From: Echinometra lucunter | Lineage: Eukaryota > Echinodermata > Echinoidea > Camarodonta > Echinometridae | DNA length: 64,000 nt | Reading direction: 5' to 3' | NCBI GenBank assembly: GCA_029962745.1 | Contig: CM057153.1 | Span: 39,043,612-39,107,611, forward strand | Shown here: piece by piece, positions 11,070 to 22,700 of the stretch | How positions within the stretch are numbered: the stretch's first letter is position 1 | Layout: each line of letters opens with the position of its first letter | Made by a program: the position numbers and the translations under genes | The notes under the pieces: generated by a model | Seen by the model: the letters and a program-made list of their open reading frames with translations, nothing else | What the model was told of the DNA's origin: nothing | Database searches by the model: none

Positions 11070-11664
11070 TGTAACCGAAATCACCTTTGAACTTTGCTCA
11101 CCAGGTTCTTTCACAAAAATATATTGCGTTTCAACACATTTTCCATGCACTCAATCCTCAGTCTACTCACTTTTACTCACGTTTTCTCAATCTCTGCTCT
11201 CTCATCTGACATTAAAATAGAAATAAAATAAGTCAATTCAATTCAAAATTACCTTCAAGTCTTGGTCTTGGCCTTTATTAACGCTAAACTGGAGCAATGG
11301 TTACACAAATACTGCTCCCAAACAATTATCTTCTGATTTGGAACTAAAGCGAAACAATTCAGGAGCCAACCCACAGCTGCTCCTCACAGTACGAGAGCTG
11401 CACACCAACTACTAGCTACTGCACCCATCGAGGGCCAAACTTCAACTAAAAACTAACCCCCTCCTACAAGTGCAAGACTGTAGGGGAATCCCTAAACACA
11501 TGAGTGCACAAGGCACTCTTACACAAGATACACACATGTAGTGTATACAGAGACTGCACTACTGTGCATAGGGAAGATGGGGATAGTAGGAGAGAGGGAA
11601 AGAAAGAGAAAGAAGATAACAGAGGTAGTCTACTACCAGACTCTGAAAAGGCAGTTTTGTTACA
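11070..11664 (-). repeat. 5' LTR of the retrotransposon (right copy)
   Basis: The 595-bp repeat pairs with 2369-2964 and carries the promoter/R region if the element follows family rules. It ends 3 bases before the 500-base assembly gap. Confidence 0.95.
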
Positions 11665-11667
11665 ATT

Positions 11668-12167
11668 NNNNNNNNNNNNNNNNNNNNNNNNNNNNNNNNN
11701 NNNNNNNNNNNNNNNNNNNNNNNNNNNNNNNNNNNNNNNNNNNNNNNNNNNNNNNNNNNNNNNNNNNNNNNNNNNNNNNNNNNNNNNNNNNNNNNNNNNN
11801 NNNNNNNNNNNNNNNNNNNNNNNNNNNNNNNNNNNNNNNNNNNNNNNNNNNNNNNNNNNNNNNNNNNNNNNNNNNNNNNNNNNNNNNNNNNNNNNNNNNN
11901 NNNNNNNNNNNNNNNNNNNNNNNNNNNNNNNNNNNNNNNNNNNNNNNNNNNNNNNNNNNNNNNNNNNNNNNNNNNNNNNNNNNNNNNNNNNNNNNNNNNN
12001 NNNNNNNNNNNNNNNNNNNNNNNNNNNNNNNNNNNNNNNNNNNNNNNNNNNNNNNNNNNNNNNNNNNNNNNNNNNNNNNNNNNNNNNNNNNNNNNNNNNN
12101 NNNNNNNNNNNNNNNNNNNNNNNNNNNNNNNNNNNNNNNNNNNNNNNNNNNNNNNNNNNNNNNNNNN
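11668..12167. other. Assembly gap (500 N)
   Basis: Exactly 500 N, a conventional scaffold gap of unknown true size. It hides the right flank of the retrotransposon and the left end of the following fold-back element. Confidence 1.
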
Positions 12168-12525
12168 CGCCGTTGGCTCCTTGGTTATACAATTATGATG
12201 GCACTCTTCAATCTGTAAATGTTATTCCAGCGAGTCACTTCGAAGTTTTGTGGAAGGCTTCGAAAAGTCCATGAACGAAAGTTGGGTGAAAAACTTGTAA
12301 TAATAACAGTCATCATTGCTATAATAATGCTTCTATAAACAGTAACCATACACATTAAATGCTGTTTTTCCTAATTCTTCAGTATTCCTTTTCATGTCGT
12401 GAATGTCTGTATTAATTTATGCGCCTAAGTGTTTGAAAACGCAAGCTTGTACATGAATAATTCGATGTGGAATTCCTTTTTCATGGACACAAAACGTATC
12501 AAACTATGTTACATCTTTGAAAGAT

Positions 12526-12835
12526 ACATCTTTGATAGATTCATCTCTGATAGATTCATCTCTGATAGATTCATCTCTGATAGATTCATCTCTGATAGAT
12601 TCATCTCTGATAGATTCATCTTTGATAGATTCATCTCTGATAGATTTATCTGTGATAGATTCATCTTTGATAGATTCATCTCTGATAGATTCATCTTTCA
12701 TAGATTCATCTGTGATAGATTCATCTCTAATAGATTCATCTTTGACAGATTCATCTTTGATAGATTCATCTCTGATAGATACATCTTTGATAGATTCATC
12801 TTTGATAGATTCATCTTTGATAGATTCATCTTTGT
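12526..12835 (+). repeat. 15-bp minisatellite, about 20 copies
   Basis: The unit GATAGATTCATCTCT is repeated head to tail with variants at the last bases (CTCT/CTTT/CTGT). Because 15 is a multiple of 3, all frames stay open and give false pentapeptide-repeat ORFs on both strands. Confidence 0.97.
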
Positions 12836-13043
12836 GTTATCGAACACTTAGGCGCATAAATTATTACAGACATTAACGACCGTGAAAGAATTAGGAATAA
12901 CAGCTTTTAATGTGTATGCTTACCGTTTACAGAAGCATAGCTATGATGACTATGATTATTTCAAGTTTTACAGCCAACTTTCGTTCATGGAATTTTCGAA
13001 GACTTCCACAAAACTTCGAAGACTCGCTGGAATAACCTTTACA

Positions 13044-13231
13044 TAGAGTACCTACATAAAGAGAGTAGCGACATAGACGTCCTACTTCTTGGGAAACAAA
13101 ATGGCGTTCAAATTCTTTCTATTTCGAACACCCGTTTGCTTATCGGAATTGAATAGAAATGTTGCGTAACAGGGAAACAAAATGGCGTTCAAATCTTGGG
13201 TTGTCGCTACTCTCTTTATGTAGGTACTCTA
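13044..13231. mobile_element. hAT-like MITE, 188 bp, perfect 30-bp TIRs
   Basis: Positions 13044-13073 and 13202-13231 are perfect 30-bp inverted repeats starting TAGAGTACCTACATAA. The element is bounded by the 8-bp direct repeat CCTTTACA (13036-13043 and 13232-13239). An 8-bp target duplication and a YARNG-type TIR start fit the hAT superfamily. Inside, GGGAAACAAAATGGCGTTC occurs twice (about 13090 and 13172). It is inserted in the right arm of the fold-back element and is therefore younger than it. Confidence 0.9.
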
Positions 13232-13579
13232 CCTTTACAGACTGAAGAGCGCCATCATAACCATCTAGCACCAAACGGCCAACAGCGGAATAATAGAGCT
13301 GAAGAATCCACTATAGCATCTCGAGTGGAGGGTTTAGTACGAAGGACTAGGAATTCATGTTACTGTTATTTATTATTATGTTATTGTTATGCTACCTTAA
13401 AACCAATATAGCGTATCCGAAGGGGTAGGTCTAGGGGGCCATACTACCCCATGACTGGTTGCCGGAGAAAGAGGAGACGGGGAAAGAAAAGATAATAGAA
13501 AGAGGGGGAAAAGAGAAAAAGAAGGGAGGGAGAAGAAACGGTAAATAATGAGGAGATTTTAAAAGAAAGTAAAGAAGGC

Positions 13580-14215
13580 TGGATTTTTCTTCTCCCGGGC
13601 TCATCTTCTTCCCCTTTTTGTATGGCAAATTTTCTTGAAATCATGAGCGCACCTGAAAGGGGGGGGGGGGGGGTAAGAACGCGTGAAGAGGGCAACGTGT
13701 GAAGAAAAGACAAGGAAAAGGGGGAAGAGGAGAGAAAAAAAAGGGGTAGCTGAAAAGGCAAGAAGAAAAGAGAGGATGGAATAAGAAAAGAAAGGGGGCA
13801 TGTTTTCCCTCGTGCTCATCTTCTGTCTTATTTTTATTCCACATACTTTCTTAAAAGAATGCCTCCCTGACTGGGGATGAAATTGAGGGAAACAGGGGAA
13901 GAAGAGACAATGAAAAAAGTGGGAAACAGGAGAAAAAGAAGGGGTAGATGAAAGTGGAAGAAGAAAAGAAAGGTGGGCATGGTTTCTCTTGTCCCATCAT
14001 CTGCCTTATTTTTATCGTATATATACATTTGTAAAACCTCTAGCGGACCTAAGACGTCCCTCTGACGGGGGAAATGGAAAAGAGAGAAAAGGATAAAGAA
14101 AAGTCAAGGAAAAGAGGGTGAAAGAATAGAATTGGGAAATGGAAAGGGAAGAAAACAAGAGGGCCAGAAATAAGAAAGGAAAGCTGGTCATGTCCACTTC
14201 CGGGCTGATCTGTAT
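13580..14215. repeat. Degenerate purine-rich tandem repeat, about 200-bp unit
   Basis: A motif like CGGGCTCATCTTCTG, preceded by GAAAAGAAAGGxxGGCATG, recurs at about 13596, 13811, 13991 and 14201, separated by GGA/GAAA-rich stretches. This gives about four decayed copies of a 180-215 bp unit. ORFs here are artefacts of base composition. Confidence 0.6.
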
Positions 14216-16517
14216 GTTCAGATATCATTTTATCCCCACTCTCTCTCCCTCTTTCTCCTGCCTGTTCTTTTTTTTCTCTCTTTTTCTTTTCTGTTTCTTT
14301 GTGTCCCCTTTTCTCTGCCCTTTTCTCTCTTATATTTCTCTCTCACTCTCTCTATCTCTCTCTTCGACTCTCTACGTTTTGGTACGGGGGAGGGGGTGCA
14401 TGTATTGGAGTTGTTTGACTGTGATTATTTGTAAGTTTACATTCCCTCTGATGTCTTTTTATTCACAACTTCGATATGAATTACGCAATACAACTATGTA
14501 AATTTTCCATGCAAGCTTTTTAATTGTTGCTACTAAAATGTTACCATTGATTTGTTGTTTGGATTTTAATTATGCATCACAATATTGATTACTTTATAAA
14601 CCAAACTATACTGTACTATACTATTGTAAAAACTACTAATCTACACAAGGCCTAATTCAGTATGGAATGAATACATTCGAAGCAATAGTTGAAAGGATTA
14701 TTTCCTATTAGCGAGTTTGGGTTATGTATGTTTAACCTACACTGTATTTCCCACTGTTATCAATTACTATTTGAAGCCTAATTTTTTTTCTTTGTTAAAT
14801 CAATCTACTTGGATTTTTTAGTGGACTCATTTTATGTGCCTATGTCCTTAATTATCCTGTCCTAATATTTAACAATTGATTATCATGTACACGTATGATT
14901 AATGCAAGCAATCATCAGTCAGCCTTTTGGCGGCCTGTCATGTATCAGAACAAATAAACCATACTACTACTACTAAAACTACATAAAATGACGGAAAATG
15001 TGATACATGGACATAGAAAGGAAAATGATGAAGTGATAAAAAAATAAGATGTGCGATTTAAAAAAATGCATTTACACAAGATACATTTATTAGGAATATT
15101 TGACACATCCCCCTTTTTAAATTAGTTAATAGTCACTCTACAATGAAATTGAATTTTTTTTCCGATTGTATATTTGGCTCATAAAACCATTAAAACTTAA
15201 GGACATGCACCAATGTAACGTACTCGTGTTCACACTCTTTTTAATTTATTTCAAATCCTGCTGCATATTACCAGTCAACGTATTATCTTCGTTCCCGTTT
15301 GAACATTGGCGTTGTGCGGAATTTCCGACAAGATGGGCGCATATGACACCGACCGATTTGATGAACCAAAAATAGGACTAAAAGCATGTGAAGTAATGGT
15401 GGCTGTTATTATTTTTCTGAGAACATTTCTTTTTGGTGTAGTTTTCGAATGGGCGCTATTCCTCTTGGCATTCGTCCTCCATTTAAGGGGGTTAGTTTGC
15501 TATCTTCCTTTCTATGATTGGGGGATTTACCTGCTTCCCTTCCCAATGCTCGTGATAAAGAGTTAAATTCCTGACCCTTTTCCGTCATGGAATAGGGTCA
15601 ATCTATAGCAATCGGGAACAAGCATGGTTGTCCGCCTGAGTGTGGAAGGGGGGGGGGGGGGGTAGAGGGCGCTGAAAGCACATCATTCCAATTGAATAAT
15701 GAAATACAAATTTTAAAAATATAAAACACCGCACAGTAATAATGGATTTCATGAACTAAAAAAAACTAGGCGCAGCGTTCCAGTCAAAAAGTCCTATGCG
15801 GCCTTTTTCCCCGCCCGAGATAAGGGCGACCGTATTATCTGATATTTGGACTGTGCAGCAGCATCTATAACCATCCCCTATACCTTCCCCCCCTTTTTTT
15901 TGACTTCTAGACATCTGGATCCATCTTTCGTTTTAAATTTCTTTAGGTAATCCTCACGTCTGTTTCTTCGCCTTCATTTCCTTGAAGGCCCCCTTTTTCC
16001 ATTTGTATTTCTTTGCCCTTTCTTTCATCTATTCTCTCTGTACCCGTTCATGATCGCCGCGTGCGCCGCTCTGAAAAGATTCATGTATCTCTATGGCTGA
16101 AACGAAACCCAGACTTTGTAACCAGCACGTTTGATGCAAGTAATCGAAAAACTGCCTATGGGGACCCTTCTGAGGCCCTGTCCGGTTTACACTGTCGAGG
16201 GGTGGTTAGGGGCGTAATGGCCAACTGTCTTATTAGGGCTAACATCAATGAACATGATTCTATAAGGAAAGAAGTGTGAGCGACGAATTTGAACGGGATA
16301 AAAAAAGGAAAAGTCGGTAGGGTAAGAAAACGAGGTACATTTCCAAAATGGAACCCATGTAATCTACCTGATATTAATTATTTTTAAGTACATTTCCAAC
16401 ACATTCTGCACTTTGTACTGTAAGGTACACATTACAACATGAATACCTTAGGTGGTTAACATGATACCACATAATTTGAAATAGGGAGGTCATGTGCAAC
16501 AACCGTACGGGGTTGTC
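14216..16517. other. Non-coding stretch with simple repeats and a retroposon tail
   Basis: A pyrimidine-rich (CT)n tract lies at about 14235-14375. A retroposon-like 3' tail occurs at about 14900-14975 (CAGCCTTTTGGCGGCC...AAATAAACCATACTACTAC). Poly-G/poly-T runs lie near 15650 and 15890. I find no exon I can support. Confidence 0.4.
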
Positions 16518-16756
16518 CTACGAGGAGCCGAAACCCTGGCCACTTCCGATTCCCTCTTCCATCGCGTCCCTAAAGGCTTCGTAGCTGGTATGTCCGCACG
16601 GCAACCTCAACATATTGGCACATGTGCTCGATTGCGGGAATTGCCCTTCGCAGTACCCAACTTTTGGAGTGGGGTCAAAGCCACTCGGCGGCTCCACATC
16701 TAAACAGGTTGCGAAGACCAGCAAGTCGCCTAGTTTCATTCTCTTGTCGGTGTCAC
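16518..16756 (-). CDS. HECT ligase exon 14 (C-lobe, catalytic Cys, stop)
   Basis: It encodes GDTDKRMKLGDLLVFATC, then PQSSTCANMLRLPCGHTSYE, and ends QGFGSS. The pattern L-x-F-A-T, then T-C-A-N-x-L-R-L-P, then G-F-G is the HECT C-lobe end. The catalytic Cys codon is at 16620-16622. The acceptor CAG is at 16757-16759. Confidence 0.9.
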
Positions 16757-19700
16757 CTGAAAAATACATGAAGAGCACGGTTGAAGTCAACGTTAAGATA
16801 TGGAAGTAAGTAATATTCGCAACATGTATTACCATTTTTGTCGCTACATTCCCGGATACTTCTCATTACTCCATTTTCTTTTTCTCTTTATTTCTTTCTT
16901 TTCTTTTGTTGTACAATTGTGTCACCGTCATCACCCACGGTAATTAAAAAAGCCCTTCGAACTAGGTTTCATTTTTTACAGTTTACATTCTCACATTAAG
17001 TTTTCAAAGCTATGGGAAGGGGTGGCTACAGGAGCACACTCTCTGACAATTTAAGTGTAAGAGGATATCATAACCGCGAAGCTCCTTGCTGAAGGTGAGG
17101 GGGAGGCTTCAGACCTAGCCAGATGGCTATTACTTCCATTAAATATCAGTAGGGGTCGCGAATACTTTTTTTTTTTCACAGAAGAAATGACGCCTTGCTA
17201 TTTTGAACAATGATGTATTTCCAAATTTTGCGATCATGCGAAACGAGAGAGTAAGAAATAACTACTTCACATGTCATCAAATCACATCATGGACCCATAA
17301 GATATCTGAATCATATTTAGTCACCACGCTTGCCGAAATGGTTTGCTTTCCCGAACCATCCTGCATCTCGATATAAAGATATATAAACCTTTTATTGCGT
17401 GGTATAGATGGTTTTTGTAATCTCAATACATCTTAAGTCAATAAGATCTTTGCACAATACATTTGATCTCCTATTATCTGTCGCGCACGACTCTGCTTTC
17501 CGACAAAACAAATTTGTTCCTATACCAGCGAGCGTATGGAGCGAGTGAAAACAAGTGTCTTTTGGAAACGTAGATTCCAGACCAAACAATACTACATTAC
17601 ATACATAATGCAAATCTTTACTCTCCATTTCGATGACTGATGAACACATCGCTGCCAAGATATTGTGATAGTCGTGCTTCTCACTGCTGAGGTAAGAGGT
17701 GCTTGATGCCATAAGCATCTTCTTCCTTTAGATTTCATGTGCGAGCAAATCGAGTGAACCAAGAAAAATAAATCGTTTTATGATAAAAGGCTTTAGCGCG
17801 TTGTTATCACATTGGCATAATTATTCTGATTAATGTACATTTTATCAACACCTTCCGTTCCCACAGTTCGAAGAGGATATTGATCACAGGCTATGATCAC
17901 ATCACTGTATATATACAGTTAAACTAGCCGCTGGGTTGCTTTACAAATATAATACATTTGAGTAGAAGAAAAGAATAACACTAGCTACATAATAACATTA
18001 TTTCTCAGTATTACCGTTATTGGTTAAGTTACTTAAAAAGAGCGGGAAATGCAAATGGGCGATTTCATGTTTTCCCTATTTTCCGTGTTTCTATGGAATT
18101 TCATTAGTTCTTTTTTTTTTCATTTTCTTGCCTTTCCTTCCTTCTTTTTTTCCCTTCACAACACTTTTTCCGTTTCATTTGCTTTGAATCCCCCTTTCAG
18201 CAGGGGGAGTGGGGAACCCAAAAATTGGAATGGGGAAAGGGGCTATCGCCCCAGTCAACTGGTTCCCGTGCCTGTGAATATTTCAATTGAAAAGAAATAA
18301 CCAAATTGACATGATAGATGATTGGTGTTGGTGAGGAAGTAATAAGCCAATTCGATATGAGATCATGGCCGTTCGCAGCAGGAGGGGGGGCGGGGGCAGT
18401 TTTATAAGAAATATTGAAAACATATATTTTTTATTGAAAATTTTCACAAAATAAACGATAAATGTGTATCAAATTCCTACCTTTCACTTATAAAAACGCA
18501 AAAGCACCCTCATGACAAGCTCGGTTGCTTTGCTCACTCGCTTTCTAGCTCCTTTGAAAATTTTTACGCATCTTGCCCCCCGCCTCTAGGTAAAGATTTC
18601 TACGTATGGCCCTGTATGAGATTTATTGCCTTCTTAATCAGTTGATATTACACTCGATTTATAAACCATTTACCGAATAAGATTACTTGACACAGTGCTC
18701 ACAAAAGACATGAAACTGCCAATTTGCGTTCATCGTTTTTGTATAAAAGGCAATGTAATGGAAGGAAACAAACTAAATTATTTTTTATTTAATTAGGGAC
18801 CACTTGTCTTTTAACAAAGCGACTTTGATTGTTGTGTAATGTAGAAAATCTAGATAAGACTTTTTTTTCATACTTCGAACGCTGTTGTTAATGTCGAGAA
18901 CACGCATTATAAGTTTCCATTGCTACTGGACCCAGATGCTATAATTTTGCCTGGTTTTACACGCTCGTTTTTTATTCCGCATACGCTAAAAACAGGGTGT
19001 ACACTCAAAAATAAATTTTGTCATCGTGCATTTGGAAATGTAATATGATCATCAAATTAGATCAATGCGCCATTCCCACCTCTCACTATTTCTTAATATG
19101 TATGATTTTCCTTTTGAAAACAAGTAAAGAACGACCCATTCATTGGCAAAGAACAAAATTAATGATCTATTATTACCATAACTTATCATATCTGCTTCTA
19201 TGTCAAGGAGGAAATCGCTCCACCACGCGAATGTCTCCTCCTCCTTCCGTCTCCTGTTGGACCCCTCTTCTGCTGTGGAGCTTTCCACGAAGAGTCCCAT
19301 GATTGCGGTGGCACTCAGTGAATATGACTTTGTACAGAATTGCTCCTTCCAAAGTCGGGGAAAGCTTGCGATGGAGTTCATTAAACCCAAAGTTGCCAAT
19401 CCTTCTCGGAATCTGCATGAAGTGAAATTGAGAATTAGTGGTCTGTCTGACATCTGAAACCCAAACCATTTCATTTTCAAGATTAGTGAGCTACTGTTCA
19501 ACTACCATGCGAATAAGTGACTTCAAATTCTCTCGTAATTGTGGTATTTGACCAAAATACCGAAATAGAAAACTGCCGATAAAGATAAAATTCTATTTAT
19601 TCAATACTGACAAATACTTAGCAAAAGCAAAAATTGGGATTACAATGGTTAAGCCCATACCGGCTTCCTAACGCTAGTACGGTAATATGGGATATGGTCA

Positions 19701-22700
19701 TATGCCTATAATCGATGTCATACACCATCAAAGGGATCTTTCACATAGCGGGGAAAGATTATCTTTGAATCAATGCTAAACCAACAATAATTTGGAAATT
19801 CATACACTATGTCGCCTTTGAGCAATTTGTAATTCAATTACAAGTAAACAAATTATTACATAGCTTATGAAACCATCCGATCGTCCACTAAGTTTCAGTT
19901 AGAGATAAATTCACCAAAATGGTTGGTGTATTTGCGCGCTGAATACATGCCTAGAAACGTTCAAATGGGGGGGGGGGGGGGGGGTAACAGTTTACCTCGT
20001 CCCCACGCATAGCCTTAAATGAACTACAGCAGGATGGTCCGGACCTATATGAACGTGCTATTAATTTGTACTCACTGGGCAAAACATGGTTCTAGGTGAC
20101 TGGTGGAAACAGCTTCTACTAGCATTCGCACTACCACATCCTTCTTCTCCAGAGTTGCGAGACTGCCATCGTAGAGTCCACCAATGGACATAACGGTCTC
20201 TATAATGGGATGTTCTAACGCTGCCAGGAAGTCTACCTCGGTTTCAGCTTTCTGAACCTGTGATAGGATAAGGGATTAAATTTTTCTTTAAAGATATTTA
20301 AATAAGATCGAGGGTGTTCTACAACATACTCTTCACGGGGCTTGTGAACGTCATGCAAAAGTATGAAAATTTGACATATAGTTCAATAATCGCAATATCC
20401 AAGCTATTGTCGCATTTGCGTGGGTCTGTAAGCGTCGCCAATTTTATTTTTAGTTTTTATGAAGGATTTAGACATTTATTGAGAACGTTTCATACAAGTC
20501 ACGAACAATTACTGACGACACCTCCTAGACTCCAAACTGGTGTTGCGATGTCTTTGCAAATGAATTGGAATATTGGAGTTTATGCCATTCCATTAGGCAT
20601 ATCAGTAGAATAAATCTCTTAATATGTTGTCATGTATTAGCATATGCTAAAAAAGAAGTTAATGTTGTATCGCACATGTCTTTCAGTATTACATTTTTTA
20701 CACGGAGTGGATTGATCTTGCAGTACGGGCCCTCTATTCCAGTCAATTTTGGGGTCAAGAGTTCTGATTCGAATGTTGAAGTAAACGAAGACTCAGTGCC
20801 ACAGTTATCATGCCTGAAACGATTTTTTTTTTTTTTGCGAAGTTTGAATACTTACAAGAAGGTAAATATTGGTAGTAAAGTGCTCCTTGAAATTATTTAA
20901 TTTGGACCATTCTTTATCAGGAGAATAGGGAAAGTGAAGATAAATTATTATGAACTCAATGATTTTTTTCTTTGATTATACGCAGCACTCATTCAATGGA
21001 AATGTGAAATAAATTCAAGTTGGCCGTGGAATAATTAGAAAAGGAAATAAGTATTCCTATACCTTTTCGATCTTCGCTCGGATTTCGTAATCTGTCACGT
21101 TCTTTATGGAGACCGCAGGTTTAGAGGTTGGGTCGACGACCCGCTGAAACGTATCATCACTAAAACATCGGGGACCAGGCCCACCGTGTATCAAGCTCAT
21201 CGATATGAGAGTTCCCCAAACTCGGTACATGCCCTTTTGCAATGCTGTAAAGAGAAAATAACAAATTATACAACCTTAATGCCATCATCGCAACTGTAAT
21301 TGCGAGGGCCGATTCCGAAGCGGAGGTGGGGGGGGGGGGGGAATGTGGGAAGGAGAAGTGACCCATAAGGCCCTGGTCAGCATTGTTTTACTTTAAAAAA
21401 ACCTGCAAGACATAATTGAAAATTTCAGTGGATCAGGTCTTAGGAATAAATTTGTTTCTTGAAAAAACAAATGTCGCGTTTCCTTCACATGGCCTTTTCA
21501 TGGTGTGTGACGTAGCTTTCCTTTGAGTATCTTGCTCGCCAAAGAATAGACGCTTGAACTTATGTCGGGTCCCATTAGCCATGTATTTTAATTTTCTTGC
21601 AACATACGGGGAATACACCATTGTCCCAGACTTAAAAAGTGAAGGGATTATCGGTGTAACATTATTTAGGGGTGAGAATCTGTTAAAATTTTATTAATTG
21701 CAATTATTTGCTCTTGACCATTGTGCAAGATTGTGCATTCAAGCGAAAATTCTATGTCTAAAACCTCTGATGCTGAAGAGGGATAGGAGCAAGGGAAAGT
21801 TGCTATTTAGTGCTTAATTATTAGTCAGGTAATAATAACACCCTATTTAAGGTACAATGCTGGGACAAAGATTTTTGACCAGTACTTACAGGTCTGATGG
21901 AGCTCCATGTGCAAACCGTCTGAGCGGTTACTGAAGCAGTTATGATGCAGCATTGCTTCATGAGGAGTCTAAAAAACTCCTTCCTCGGGCCACCGAGATC
22001 TACTGCACCCTCCGCAGTGGGGTCGCTGCCGGAAATCCGGAACATGACATCAATTATGCCTTCTCTATCAAAATTAGGACGTTGGAATGCCCTTAAAATT
22101 CCCGCCAGTGGGTCTCCTCTGTACACTGTGACAAGGTTGGTGGATTGCGTGACCCTACACTGCAACCTCTTTATCTCATCCTGGAGATTACGTCTGAAGA
22201 ATGGAATAGAAATGATTATGACAATAAAAGTTAACCATCTCCGTACCGCATGTGGACTAATACAGAATTGATTGACAAAACTCACCATAGCGTTTCTCAT
22301 CCAGCAGGCATTTTGTCTGTTGAAAGATTTTTTTTTTAATTTTAAAAACTCTTTGAAAGTTGAAATCTCCAACTAAGCATGCTAAGAGCACAATCGGAGA
22401 GCGGTCATAATCACAATCCTTAGAAGAAATTGGAAAAAGTCTATGCAGCAGTAACATACATGCAAAGGTAAGACAATCCATATTCTTAAACTGTAGGAAA
22501 CCGTTGATGATCATTAGTACCGTGCCTCTCTGATGCGAACATCTCATCCAGAAAAGAGTCTGTTGGGGCCGCTCCCAGTACATGTTAAAAATGGCCCGGA
22601 GAAAGGGAATTTGTGACCGAGAAACAAGTCATCATGCCCCTATTCAGGTTTGTTTTTGTTCTGGATCAGAGTGTTGCCCAACAGACTCTATTCCGGGTCA

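Larger units (their letters stand above)
2369..11664 (-). mobile_element. Ty3/gypsy-type LTR retrotransposon, complete but with broken gag-pol
   Basis: Two near-identical LTRs of about 595 bp begin TGTAAC and end GTTACA. Reading on the minus strand, the order is 5' LTR, tRNA-Leu primer site, repeat-rich leader, gag with a CCHC knuckle, protease (DTGS), reverse transcriptase (YLDD), RNase H, integrase with H2C2 and GPY motifs, an extra C2H2 zinc-finger ORF, purine tract, 3' LTR. RT-RH-IN order and the GPY motif mark it as Ty3/gypsy. Gag and pol are split over many frames, so this copy cannot make its own proteins as written. A target-site duplication cannot be judged because the right flank runs into the N gap after 3 bases. 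Confidence 0.93.
12168..13290. mobile_element. Fold-back element with minisatellite loop
   Basis: The left arm (12168 to about 12440) is the reverse complement of the right arm (about 12844 to 13290, after removal of a nested 188-bp insertion). For example, TATGCGCCTAAGTGTT near 12419 pairs with AACACTTAGGCGCATA near 12845, and CACTTCGAAGTTTTGTGG near 12237 pairs with CCACAAAACTTCGAAG near 13007. The loop holds a 15-bp tandem repeat. The left terminus is lost in the N gap, so ends and target duplication are unknown. It resembles fold-back or non-autonomous TIR elements and carries no transposase. Confidence 0.8.

Noticed and set aside
2364..11667. Target-site duplication of the LTR element
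   Set aside because: Left flank CATAG and right flank ATT do not match, and the right flank is cut by the N gap after 3 bases, so nothing can be concluded.
11464..12274. Long ORFs running through the N blocks (also at 40143-40753)
   Set aside because: They are produced only by reading N as open sequence.
12526..12835. CRISPR-like array
   Set aside because: Contiguous 15-bp units without spacers in a eukaryotic genome; this is a minisatellite.
12429..12876. Pentapeptide-repeat proteins encoded by the 15-bp array on both strands
   Set aside because: Every frame of a 15-bp repeat without stops is open; no start context, no flanking exons, and it is the loop of a fold-back element.
22257..22583. 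Candidate exon at about 22286-22316 (QTKCLLDEKRYG) between HECT exons 9 and 10, with AG and GTGAGT borders
   Set aside because: Exon 9 joins exon 10 directly in phase and gives a continuous protein. Including this piece breaks the frame.
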